A DNA stretch of 34,580 nucleotides from Anaerococcus lactolyticus ATCC 51172. Its GTDB lineage: Bacteria; Bacillota; Clostridia; Tissierellales; Peptoniphilaceae. The notes beneath the pieces were generated by a model. The model worked only from the letters and a program-made list of their open reading frames with translations. It did not search any database and had not been told where the DNA came from. Of this stretch, positions 1-7,084 are shown piece by piece; position 1 is the first letter of the stretch, and each line of letters opens with the position of its first letter. The stretch covers positions 429,926-464,505 of the forward strand of contig NZ_GG666044.1 in NCBI RefSeq assembly GCF_000156575.1, written 5' to 3'. Made by a program: the position numbers and the translations under genes.

Positions 1-625
1 GTTTGTCTAGCATGATGTTGCTTAGTAGTTGTGATAGGTTTCTACCCTGTGGGGTTCCTATTTCACTTTTTTCGTATGCGCCTTTGTTCATTATTCCCGC
101 TTTTAGGTATTTTCTGATTAGTGATTCTGTATCTGGTGCTTTGATATGTTCATGGACTATGCTCATTAGTTTATCTTGTGGCACTTTGTCGAAGAATTTT
201 TCTAGGTCTATGTCTACTACCCATTCGAATCCATCATTTAAGTATTCTAGGCTTTTGATTATTGCCATTTGACAGTTTCTTCCTGGTCTGAAGCCATAGC
301 TTGCTTCAGAAAATCTTTTGTCTATTATCGGGGTTAGTACTTGTACGATTGCTTGTTGGATTATTCTGTCCATTACTGTTGGTATTCCTAGTTTTCTTTT
401 TCCTCCGTTTGGTTTTGGAATTTCTACTCGGACTACCGGCTGTGGTTTGTAGCGTCTTTCAATTATTTCTTGTCTTATCCTTGCCCAGTTAGCTTTGATG
501 TATTCATCTATTTCTTTTACACTTATTCCGTCTGTTCCAGCTGCTCCTTTGTTGGAGATAACTTTTACTTTGGCTTGGTGCATATTTTCTGGGTTTAGGA
601 TTTGACTTATTATTTTATCTTCCAT
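1..625 (-). CDS. ltrA: Group II intron reverse transcriptase/maturase (LtrA family), N-terminal 208 residues
   Basis: The reading frame starts at ATG 623-625 (MEDKIISQILNPENM), with AAAGGAG about 13 nt upstream, and stays open to the left edge, so this is the N-terminal half only. Visible signatures: NKGAAGTDGIS near residue 26 (RT domain 0/1), KRKLGIPTVMDRIIQQAI (about 76-93), SYGFRPGRNCQMAI (about 109-122) and VDIDLEKFFDKVP (137-149) with the first catalytic aspartates. The block usually written GTPQGGxLSP reads GTPQGRNLSQ (residues 190-199). Both changes are single-base differences from the usual codons (GGA to AGA, CCA to CAA). The YADD box, maturase X domain and endonuclease domain would lie beyond the edge. 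Family assignment is secure; activity is doubtful because of the two substitutions. Confidence 0.93.
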   Translation of the reverse strand, partial: MEDKIISQILNPENMHQAKVKVISNKGAAGTDGISVKEIDEYIKANWARIRQEIIERRYKPQPVVRVEIPKPNGGKRKLGIPTVMDRIIQQAIVQVLTPIIDKRFSEASYGFRPGRNCQMAIIKSLEYLNDGFEWVVDIDLEKFFDKVPQDKLMSIVHEHIKAPDTESLIRKYLKAGIMNKGAYEKSEIGTPQGRNLSQLLSNIMLDK

Positions 626-1106
626 GTGTGCACTTGCTCCTTTCCGCTTACATAACTTTTTCTTAGGTGTGAGATTTTGAGTTCATTTACGTTTCTTCTA
701 CTTTCTCTGTCAGATTTGTTATGCTACATACATTTTGCTTGTGCTTTTAAATTGTTCGGTCCTTCGGTGTTTCCACATACTATGACTTCTGCTGACTTCT
801 CACTATTCGTTGTTACTACTTCTTCGCTAGTGAGACCTCACGGGATAAGCTCTAATACTTTCATCGTTTACTTGCAGAATTTACGCTTTAGGTTTACGGT
901 TACCTTTTGGGTCTTTGCTATCTACTGCTAGCTTGCCCACCTGTTACGCCTTGTATTCTGTTCCTGTTCGTCAAGCCACGATTTCGCTATTACTTCTTCT
1001 CTCCTAGATGTCACCATCTAAAACTTGCAAGTCGCTATTAGATTCGTCGGTAACTACGCTCTGTAGGGATTTTCACCCCAGCATTAGAGCATGCCCGTCA
1101 TACAGC
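1..1106 (-). mobile_element. Group II intron, class C (IIC), 5' portion; runs off the left edge
   Basis: On the minus strand, about 480 nt of structured, non-coding sequence precede an LtrA-type reverse transcriptase. Stretches resemble the Oceanobacillus iheyensis class IIC intron as I remember it: a GGGCATG...GGGGTGAAAATCCC segment close to the 5' end, and GTCAGCAGAAGTCATAGTA (about 800-818) followed by a small hairpin and GAAGGACCGAACAA. The 5' end is placed just after TTTTT at 1107-1111, near 1103-1106; the exact first base is uncertain. A GC-rich stem-loop (1111-1131) lies directly upstream, the insertion context expected for IIC introns, which target terminator-like hairpins. Domains V and VI and the 3' junction are outside the window, so mobility cannot be judged. 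Confidence 0.85.
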
Positions 1107-1110
1107 AAAA

Positions 1111-1131
1111 ACCTCCCCTTATCGGGGGGGT
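1111..1131 (-). terminator. GC-rich stem-loop followed by TTTTT; intron 5'-exon target
   Basis: On the minus strand an 8-bp stem (ACCCCCCC / GGGGAGGT with one G-T pair) closes a GATAA loop and runs into TTTTT. It has the form of an intrinsic terminator, but I see no minus-strand gene upstream of it (1132-1490). I read it mainly as the 5'-exon stem-loop recognised by the class IIC intron. It could also be the terminator of a lost gene. Confidence 0.6.
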
Positions 1132-1380
1132 GAAATACATATTTACTTATGCAATTTATGTCACCCTAAATTTAAAAATATATTTTATAGAGCAAGTGCA
1201 GGAGAAATTTCTATATTGAATATCATCCTATTATTCCAATTTAGCATTATATTATCATAGATTAATAGTTAATCAAACCCAAAAGACATCTTTAGGCTTA
1301 AGAATCATTAACAAATTACGAAAATAAAAGTATTAAGATTCGAATCCAAAAATTTAAATCATATATAATTATTCGATTAC
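1132..1380. other. AT-rich gap, nothing recognised
   Basis: About 250 bp between the intron insertion point and the promoter of the antiterminator gene. No open frame with a ribosome binding site, no RNA gene and no strong hairpin was found on either strand. Confidence 0.6.
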
Positions 1381-1382
1381 TA

Positions 1383-1410
1383 TTGAGCATGAATTTTAAT
1401 GAGGTATAAT
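1383..1410 (+). promoter_or_regulatory. Sigma-A promoter of the antiterminator gene
   Basis: TTGAGC (1383-1388), 16-bp spacer, TATAAT (1405-1410). Transcription would start near 1417, almost exactly at the first base of the RAT element at 1419, so the RAT forms the 5' end of the message. Confidence 0.75.
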
Positions 1411-1418
1411 TGCTCCTA

Positions 1419-1446
1419 GGATAGTTATTGATATTCAAGCTAAACC
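1419..1446 (+). promoter_or_regulatory. RAT (ribonucleic antiterminator) element, autoregulatory
   Basis: The sequence begins GGATAGTTATTG and ends CAAGCTAAACC, matching the LicT/BglG RAT form GGATTGTTACTG...GCAGGCAAAACC with a few changes. Its last bases overlap the left arm of the following terminator, as expected for a switch in which the RAT hairpin and terminator exclude each other. The antiterminator would bind here and allow its own synthesis. Confidence 0.75.
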
Positions 1447-1479
1447 TGTTACACCCTAGGTGTAGCAGGTTTATTTTTT
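1442..1479 (+). terminator. Conditional terminator of the antiterminator leader
   Basis: A 14-bp stem, AAACCTGTTACACC against GGTGTAGCAGGTTT (one T-G pair), with loop CTA, followed by ATTTTTTT. It overlaps the RAT by about five bases. The gene's ribosome binding site (GTGGAGG) follows directly. Confidence 0.85.
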
Positions 1480-1491
1480 TGTGGAGGTCCC

Positions 1492-2334
1492 ATGATTGTA
1501 GGAAAGGTTATAAATAATAATGTCATAAGTGTTATTGAAAATAATGTAGAAAAAATAATAATGGGTCGAGGTATTGGGTTTAAAAAGAAAAAAGGAGACA
1601 TAGTTGAAGAAAATAAAATAGAGAAGATATTTATTATAGAAAATGAGTTTAATGCTATTAAATTTAAAGAATTGATGGCAAATATTCCAATGGATTGTAT
1701 GTTAATTGCTGACGATATTATAATTCATGCAAAGAAAATTTTAAAAAGAAAATTCAGTGATTTATTGTATATAAATCTTGCAGACCATATCGATGCAGCT
1801 ATAAATAGGGTTGAAGAAGGTATTACAATTAAAAATTTACTAATCATTGATGTAAAACGTTTCTATCCCGAGGAATTTGAGTTAGGAAAATATGGTTTAA
1901 ATATTATAAATAATAAATTTGGAGTGAGTTTGCCTGAGGACGAGGCCGGATTTATAGCACTACATATTGTAAATGCTGAAGAAAAATACGAAGATAAAAA
2001 TGAGGTTATAAAGATGTTCGAAATCATCCACCTTATAGAGGATATTGTTAGAAATGAATATAATGTTATTTTTGACGAATCTAACGTTTATTATTTTAGA
2101 TTCTTAACTCATTTAAAATTTTTTGCCGAAAGATTATTATCTAAAGGCAAGTATAATAGCGAAAAAAACCTAGATTACGATTTATTTGATACTGTTATCA
2201 AAAAATATAAAGAAGCCAACAGGTGTGTTGGTGTTATTAAAAATGTCTTGAATGATATGTATGGTTACGATATTTCTGTGGAAGAAGAGATGTATTTGAC
2301 TTTACATGTTCAAAGACTAATATCTTTGACTTAG
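1492..2334 (+). CDS. BglG/LicT-family transcriptional antiterminator
   Basis: A 280-residue RNA-binding antiterminator: an N-terminal CAT domain (about 1-58, MIVGKVINNNVISV...) that binds RAT hairpins, then two PTS regulation domains. The four histidines phosphorylated by HPr or the EII in this family are present: H99 (LADHIDAAINR) and H158 (ALHIVNAEE) in PRD1, H207 (FLTHLKFFAERL) and H272 (LTLHVQRL) in PRD2. Length is normal for the family. ATG 1492 has GTGGAGG upstream. A RAT/terminator in its own leader and two more before the EIICB gene imply it controls itself and the transport operon. LicT and BglG relatives usually serve beta-glucosides; here the enzyme gene indicates an alpha-glucoside. 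Confidence 0.93.
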   Translation: MIVGKVINNNVISVIENNVEKIIMGRGIGFKKKKGDIVEENKIEKIFIIENEFNAIKFKELMANIPMDCMLIADDIIIHAKKILKRKFSDLLYINLADHIDAAINRVEEGITIKNLLIIDVKRFYPEEFELGKYGLNIINNKFGVSLPEDEAGFIALHIVNAEEKYEDKNEVIKMFEIIHLIEDIVRNEYNVIFDESNVYYFRFLTHLKFFAERLLSKGKYNSEKNLDYDLFDTVIKKYKEANRCVGVIKNVLNDMYGYDISVEEEMYLTLHVQRLISLT

Positions 2335-2379
2335 TATTGTAAATTATAATAGTAAGTTTTCATTAAATAAGGAGAGCAA

Positions 2380-2928
2380 ATGACATATAGCAAACAAGTT
2401 GAGAATAGCTTAAATAAGATGATGTTTTGGAAGAAAAAATATAAAAAAGATGATAAAAAATGTAGCGTTAAGATATATTCCCCTATTGAAGGAGAAGTTG
2501 TACAATTGGAAAACGTAAATGACGAGGCTTTTTCAAGTGGTATATTAGGCAGAGGAATTGCTATCATCCCAAATATAGGCAAAATTGTTTCCCCTGTTAA
2601 TGGTATTATTAGCATGGTCTTTGAAACAAATCACGCAATAGCTATTACTTCTAATGAAGGGATTGAAATTTTAATACATATAGGTATCGACACTGTAGAG
2701 TTAAAGGGAAGAGGTTTTAAATCTCACATAAAAAAAGGGGATCTAGTGAAAGTTGGGCAATTATTGATGGATGTAGATATAGATTTTATTAAAAGCAATG
2801 GCTACGATATAACTAGCCCTATTGTAATAACCAATGATAATGATTCAATGAAAATAACAGAGACAAATGCTAATTTCGTACGATTTGAAAATGAAATATT
2901 AAGTCTGGATTATGATAACGAATCATAA
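2380..2928 (+). CDS. PTS EIIA component, glucose (Crr) type, free-standing
   Basis: A 182-residue cytoplasmic phosphocarrier of the EIIA(Glc) family. After a short lysine-rich lead come IYSPIEGEVVQLENV, LGRGIAIIP and SPVNGIISMVFETNHAIAI. The two active-site histidines are H85 (NHAI) and H100 (ILIHIGIDTVEL), 15 residues apart as in E. coli Crr (H75/H90). It passes phosphate from HPr to an EIIB domain. The EIICB encoded 500 bp downstream lacks an EIIA domain, so this protein probably completes that transporter. It lies 45 bp after the antiterminator gene with an AAGGAG site and presumably shares its transcript. It could also serve other PTS permeases. Confidence 0.92.
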   Translation: MTYSKQVENSLNKMMFWKKKYKKDDKKCSVKIYSPIEGEVVQLENVNDEAFSSGILGRGIAIIPNIGKIVSPVNGIISMVFETNHAIAITSNEGIEILIHIGIDTVELKGRGFKSHIKKGDLVKVGQLLMDVDIDFIKSNGYDITSPIVITNDNDSMKITETNANFVRFENEILSLDYDNES

Positions 2929-2959
2929 AATTATAAAGTTAATAAATTTAACAAATATA

Positions 2960-2988
2960 TTGACAAATTATTTTATTAGATTTATAAT
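2960..2988 (+). promoter_or_regulatory. Consensus sigma-A promoter of the EIICB-glucosidase operon
   Basis: TTGACA (2960-2965), 17-bp spacer, TATAAT (2983-2988): a perfect match to consensus. Such a strong unregulated promoter fits control by antitermination at the two downstream RAT/terminator units. A second TTGACA (3053-3058) has no good -10. Leader length from this start to the ATG at 3430 is about 435 nt. Confidence 0.85.
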
Positions 2989-3079
2989 TAATTCAAGATG
3001 TAATTTTGTTTACGCAAGATTATTTTATACTTATGATGATAATTATTATTTTGACAACTTAGAATGTTGTTAAATATAA

Positions 3080-3109
3080 GGATTGTTACTAGCAAGACTA
3101 GGCAAGACC
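3080..3109 (+). promoter_or_regulatory. RAT element 1 of the operon leader
   Basis: Reads GGATTGTTACTAG...CTAGGCAAGACC, very close to the LicT-type RAT. The last bases overlap the terminator stem at 3104. It shares its first 13 bases and its last 11 with RAT 2, 114 bp downstream. Confidence 0.88.
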
Positions 3110-3156
3110 AAAATAAAAGAGTTGTTTTTTACGCTCTTGTAATTGGTCTTTTTTTA
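3104..3156 (+). terminator. Conditional terminator 1 of the operon leader
   Basis: AAGACCAA (3104-3111) pairs with TTGGTCTT (3143-3150), with an inner AAGAG/CTCTT stem, followed by a T run (3149-3156). Overlaps RAT 1. Confidence 0.88.
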
Positions 3157-3193
3157 TTTTCTATCAAAAATAAAAATAATTAAATTTTTATAA

Positions 3194-3223
3194 GGATTGT
3201 TACTAGTGGAGCTAGGCAAGACC
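3194..3223 (+). promoter_or_regulatory. RAT element 2 of the operon leader
   Basis: Reads GGATTGTTACTAG...CTAGGCAAGACC with a different central loop from RAT 1. The two units look like a tandem duplication that has since diverged between the conserved ends. Confidence 0.88.
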
Positions 3224-3270
3224 AAGTTAGATATGAAAACGTTAGTTTTTATATCCTTAGCTTGGTCTTT
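3219..3270 (+). terminator. Conditional terminator 2 of the operon leader
   Basis: AAGACCAAG (3219-3227) pairs with CTTGGTCTT (3261-3269), followed by TTTATATTTATA. The T run is weaker than at terminator 1. Overlaps RAT 2. Confidence 0.83.
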
Positions 3271-3429
3271 TATATTTATATATAATTTTGCGATATATCA
3301 TAGAATATAGGAGGTCTTATGAAATAAAAAGTATCAAATTTATTAAAGTTGGTTTTACTATTTCAAGTTTAGTAAGAATATTCTTACATTTCAAATTATC
3401 GCTTATGAAAATAAGGAAAGGAAAAATAA

Positions 3430-5025
3430 ATGAAGGAAAAATTAATTTCCAAAATGCAAGCTTTTTCAAAAGCTATTGTGGTGCCAGTTTTATATCTACC
3501 AGCAATTGGCTTAATTCTAGTTATATGCAATTTTATTACTAACCCAACAATTGCAGATGCATTGCCATTTCTAAAATTCGGACCAATTCAGGTATTATTC
3601 AAGGTTTTGTACAGCGGATTAATATCAGTATTCAATAATTTAGGCCCAATTTTTGCCATTGGTGTAGCATTTGGTTTTGCCAAGAAGAAAAAAGAACATG
3701 CAGCTTTAATCTCATTTTTGTGTTTATTTATATTTTGCGCTATACAAAATGCATATCTAACTGAACATAATTTGTTACACGAAGCAGTTGGTAATGGTCA
3801 AAACATGATGTTAGGCTTCCAAATTGTTGATATGGGAGTTTTCTTAGGCATTCTTATAGGATGCATAGTAGGTGCATTGTTCAACAAATACTATGACAAA
3901 GACTTAGGTGAAGTTTTGTCAGTTTATGGAGGTACTAAATTTGTTTTCTTAATTAGTATTCCAATAATGTTGATTTTGGCAATATCATTTGTATATATTT
4001 GGCCACCAATACAAGGAGTAATTACAAATATTGCAACATTCATATCTACTTCAGGTGGTATAGGATATTTCACATTCGGATTCTTAGAAAGATTATTAAT
4101 ACCAACAGGACTTCATCACATATTAGGTAGCAGTGTGTGGTACACAGATTTGGGTGGAGTTGCTACAGTTGCTGGTAAACAATATGTAGGATCTTGGGCA
4201 ATTGCACTAGCAGAATTAAGTGACCCAGGTACAGCAAAATTATCACTTTATACTATTTTTAACAACGTAACCTTATGTAAAGTATTTGGATTAACAGGTG
4301 CTGGTTTAGCTATGCTAAGCTGTGCAGATAAATCTATGAAAAATAAAGCTAAAGGAATATATATTCCAGCTATATTAAGTAGCTGTCTTGCTGCAATTAC
4401 TGAACCTATAGAGTTTACATTTTTATTTGTATCTCCTCTATTGTTCTTAATCCATTCATTTTTAACAGGTATTTTCTTTTACTTGTTATACTTCTTTAAA
4501 ATAACATGTTGTACAGCCGGAGGAATTTTTGAAACATTATTATATAATGTTCCAGCCGGAATAGCCAAAACAGGATGGCCTTATTTTATAATTCTAGGTC
4601 TTGTTCAAATGGCAACTTACTTCGTTGTATTTAGATGGTTTATTTTAAAATTCGATGTCAAGATTCCTGGCCGAGATGGTACTGAAGATGTTAAGCTTAT
4701 AACTAAAAAAGAATATATATCTAAGAAAGAAACTTCTCACGAGAATTCTGACAATCATAGATATGGAATAGGAGAAAAAATTTATCAAGCCATCGGGGGA
4801 ATCGCTAATATTCAAAGCATTGATAATTGCTTTACAAGATTAAGGGTTAATTTAAATGACATTAACAATATAGATGAAGAAATGTTAAAAGAAACTGGGT
4901 CAAAAGGCGTAATCAAAAGAGGCAGTGAAGTTCAAATTATATATGGAACAAATGTCCACAAATTTAGAGATGCGCTTGAGGAATATATGGAAAAAAATAA
5001 TTTAAGGATTAAAGGAGAGGAATAA
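3430..5025 (+). CDS. PTS EIICB permease, alpha-glucoside/glucose family
   Basis: A 531-residue membrane transporter: an EIIC domain of about ten helices (about 1-405), then a linker and a cytoplasmic EIIB domain (about 445-525). EIIC carries the family motif AITEPIEFTFLFVSPLL (about 322-338) and the GLHHILGSSVW segment (about 227-237). EIIB has the phosphorylated cysteine C467 in DNCFTRLRV. No EIIA domain is present; the free EIIA upstream would supply it. It would import and phosphorylate a disaccharide at the membrane. ATG 3430 follows AAGGAAAGG. The next gene starts one base after its stop, so the two are tightly coupled. By similarity to MalX/GlvC-type proteins and by its neighbour I infer maltose or a related alpha-glucoside. 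Confidence 0.92.
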   Translation: MKEKLISKMQAFSKAIVVPVLYLPAIGLILVICNFITNPTIADALPFLKFGPIQVLFKVLYSGLISVFNNLGPIFAIGVAFGFAKKKKEHAALISFLCLFIFCAIQNAYLTEHNLLHEAVGNGQNMMLGFQIVDMGVFLGILIGCIVGALFNKYYDKDLGEVLSVYGGTKFVFLISIPIMLILAISFVYIWPPIQGVITNIATFISTSGGIGYFTFGFLERLLIPTGLHHILGSSVWYTDLGGVATVAGKQYVGSWAIALAELSDPGTAKLSLYTIFNNVTLCKVFGLTGAGLAMLSCADKSMKNKAKGIYIPAILSSCLAAITEPIEFTFLFVSPLLFLIHSFLTGIFFYLLYFFKITCCTAGGIFETLLYNVPAGIAKTGWPYFIILGLVQMATYFVVFRWFILKFDVKIPGRDGTEDVKLITKKEYISKKETSHENSDNHRYGIGEKIYQAIGGIANIQSIDNCFTRLRVNLNDINNIDEEMLKETGSKGVIKRGSEVQIIYGTNVHKFRDALEEYMEKNNLRIKGEE

Positions 5026-5026
5026 T

Positions 5027-6349
5027 ATGGAACCAAAGATTATAACTATTGTAGGTGGCGGAAGCACATACACACCCGGAGTTGTAAAAGCAATTTTATC
5101 AAAAAAAGATACTTTTCATGTAAAGGAAATTAGAGCTTATGATATTGACTACCAAAGACAAGAAGATGTATCTATAATTGTTAGAAAAGTTATTGAGAAT
5201 GATTGTCCAGAATGTAAATTCATAACCACTACAGATCCGGAAACAGCTTTTAAAGATTCTGACTTTATATTTGCACAAATTCGTGTTGGAAAATATAAAA
5301 TGAGAGAGATGGACGAAAAAATTTCCTTAAAATATGGAGCAGTTGGTCAAGAAACTTGTGGATGTGGCGGCTTAACATATGGACTTAGAACTATTTATCC
5401 TATGGTAGAAATTCTCGATTACGTAGCTAAATACGCAAATCCAAATCATTGGATATTAAATTATTCTAACCCTGCAGCAATTGTAGCATTAGCTTTGAAA
5501 AAAATTAGACCTAATGCTCGTATAATCAATATTTGTGATATGCCAGTTGCTATTGTAAACAGTTTTGCAGATATACTTAATTGCAATCCAAAAGATATCA
5601 AACCATTCTATTTTGGCCTAAACCATTTTGGATGGTTTACAGATGTTTGGGTAAATGGAGAAAGTCGTTTTAAAGAATTGTTAGATCACGCTATGAAGAG
5701 TGGTTACCTTTGTGAAACTCCAGATGAACAACATTGGGAGCCATCTTGGGTTGAGACTTATAAGAATGTAAAACCAATGATTAATAGGTTCCCTGATTAT
5801 TTGCCAAATACTTATTTAGAATACTATTTGTTAAGCCAAGATATAGTTGATCATTCTAATAAAAATTATACACGTGCTAACGAGGTTATAGATGGACGTG
5901 AAAAAACATTATTTGATGCTATAAATCAATATAAGGAAACCGGAAAATATGATGATAAAACTTTCGTTGTAGGTGCACATGCAACTTTCATTGTTGATTT
6001 AGCAGAGTCTCTATGTAAAGAAAATGGAGGAAGATATTTATTAATAGTTGAAAATAATGGTGCTGTTGCTAACTTGCCGGATGATGCAATGGTTGAAATC
6101 CCTTGCTACGTTTCTCCAAAGGGTATTGAAAAGACATCAGTAGGCCACATCCCTACTTTCTATAAGGGACTTATAGAACAGCAATATGCATCTGAAAAAT
6201 GTATAGTTGAGGGAGCTATTGAGCACTCTTACACTAAAGTTTTACAAGGTTTCGCTCTAAATAAAACAATAAAATCATCAACTCAAGCAAAAGAAATACT
6301 AGATGAAATGATCGAAGCTAACAAGGAATATTGGCCTGAACTTAGATAG
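5027..6349 (+). CDS. 6-phospho-alpha-glucosidase, glycoside hydrolase family 4
   Basis: A 440-residue cytosolic enzyme that would split the phosphorylated disaccharide delivered by the EIICB, releasing glucose 6-phosphate and glucose. GH4 enzymes need NAD+ and a divalent metal. The N-terminal dinucleotide motif IVGGGSTYTPG (8-18) is clear. The metal-site signature INICDMP (C170-P173) is the form I know from 6-phospho-alpha-glucosidases (GlvA/MalH); 6-phospho-beta-glucosidases usually have CNVP or CNIP. H200 in GLNHFGW is the other metal ligand. Length is normal. ATG 5027 has AAAGGAGAGG inside the end of the permease gene. The operon ends at a strong terminator (6390). Substrate class is well supported; the natural sugar is not known. 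Confidence 0.92.
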   Translation: MEPKIITIVGGGSTYTPGVVKAILSKKDTFHVKEIRAYDIDYQRQEDVSIIVRKVIENDCPECKFITTTDPETAFKDSDFIFAQIRVGKYKMREMDEKISLKYGAVGQETCGCGGLTYGLRTIYPMVEILDYVAKYANPNHWILNYSNPAAIVALALKKIRPNARIINICDMPVAIVNSFADILNCNPKDIKPFYFGLNHFGWFTDVWVNGESRFKELLDHAMKSGYLCETPDEQHWEPSWVETYKNVKPMINRFPDYLPNTYLEYYLLSQDIVDHSNKNYTRANEVIDGREKTLFDAINQYKETGKYDDKTFVVGAHATFIVDLAESLCKENGGRYLLIVENNGAVANLPDDAMVEIPCYVSPKGIEKTSVGHIPTFYKGLIEQQYASEKCIVEGAIEHSYTKVLQGFALNKTIKSSTQAKEILDEMIEANKEYWPELR

Positions 6350-6389
6350 TTTTTAAAATGTGATCTTTTAAAAATTCTGTAATAAATTT

Positions 6390-6440
6390 AGTGTATCGAC
6401 CCTAACCAAAATTAAGGCAAGGGTTGATACACTTTTTTTG
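6390..6440 (+). terminator. Terminator of the alpha-glucoside operon
   Basis: AGTGTATCGACCCT (6390-6403) pairs with AGGGTTGATACACT (6420-6433) with one mismatch, followed by seven Ts. The following 150 bp up to 6598 contain nothing else that I recognise. Confidence 0.92.
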
Positions 6441-6597
6441 TACCTAACCGGCTTGTAATAAAAGCATTTAAGTAGATATTGCAAAATATTAACTTAATCA
6501 TTTAAAAATCATCTTATTAACATGATATTACTAATTTGCAAATAATTATTCCCAAGCTGTCATCTTGAAAATAGACAATCTAAACTAAATATAGTCC

Positions 6598-7074
6598 CTA
6601 TCTTTCATTTACTTTTTTTCCTGTCATGTAGCTAATATGGAAAGCCAACATCTTTGTATTCTTAAAGCCGGCCGCCATATTTTCATCTACCAATTCTATA
6701 TTTGGGTAATATTTTTTTGCTAAGTTTATCATAGCGGCTCTGGCAAATTCTTGGTCTTCTATTTCTTCAACTAGACCGTAGGCTACTACTGATGAGGTGA
6801 TTTTTGACCAGCCATCATCTGCTAGCCCATCTTCCAAAATTACCGTAAAACAAGCCTTAGGATCTTTTTCTATGCAGTCTATCTTATAGCCAGTCTTGGT
6901 GCCGTGAAAGTATAGCGACTGGTTTTCTTCATCATAGACGTAATTTAAAGGCAAACCATAAGGATAACCGTCATCTCCATGTAGGGAAAGGACTCCCCTT
7001 GCAGCCTTATGAAGGATTTCCCTTGTTCTTTCTGGACTCAATTCATTTTTTACTTTTCTAATTTTTCTAAACAT
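6598..7074 (-). CDS. Pyridoxamine 5'-phosphate oxidase-like flavin protein (NimA type)
   Basis: A 158-residue member of the split-barrel flavin-binding family that includes NimA nitroimidazole reductases. Visible features: RGVLSLHGDDGYPYGLPLNYVYD (about 36-58) and SLYFHGTKTGYKIDCI (about 64-79), the usual barrel strands and cofactor loop, then CFTVILEDG. The start is taken as ATG 7072-7074, with AAGGAAGG seven bases upstream; an upstream in-frame start would overlap the M42 gene and add a non-homologous MIYLLILLINKEGF. It lies 10 bp behind the M42 peptidase gene and is probably cotranscribed. Substrate unknown; nitroimidazole reduction is a property of only some relatives. Confidence 0.85.
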   Translation of the reverse strand: MFRKIRKVKNELSPERTREILHKAARGVLSLHGDDGYPYGLPLNYVYDEENQSLYFHGTKTGYKIDCIEKDPKACFTVILEDGLADDGWSKITSSVVAYGLVEEIEDQEFARAAMINLAKKYYPNIELVDENMAAGFKNTKMLAFHISYMTGKKVNER

Positions 7075-7084
7075 AAAACCTTCC

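Noticed and set aside
677-931. Plus-strand frames at 3-272, 301-492 and 677-931
   Set aside because: They are antisense to the intron reverse transcriptase or to the intron's structured RNA and lack ribosome binding sites.
3288-3542. An 84-codon frame at the start of the EIICB gene
   Set aside because: It overlaps the permease gene in another frame and its product has no protein-like features; ATG 3430 has AAGGAAAGG and begins a complete EIIC domain.
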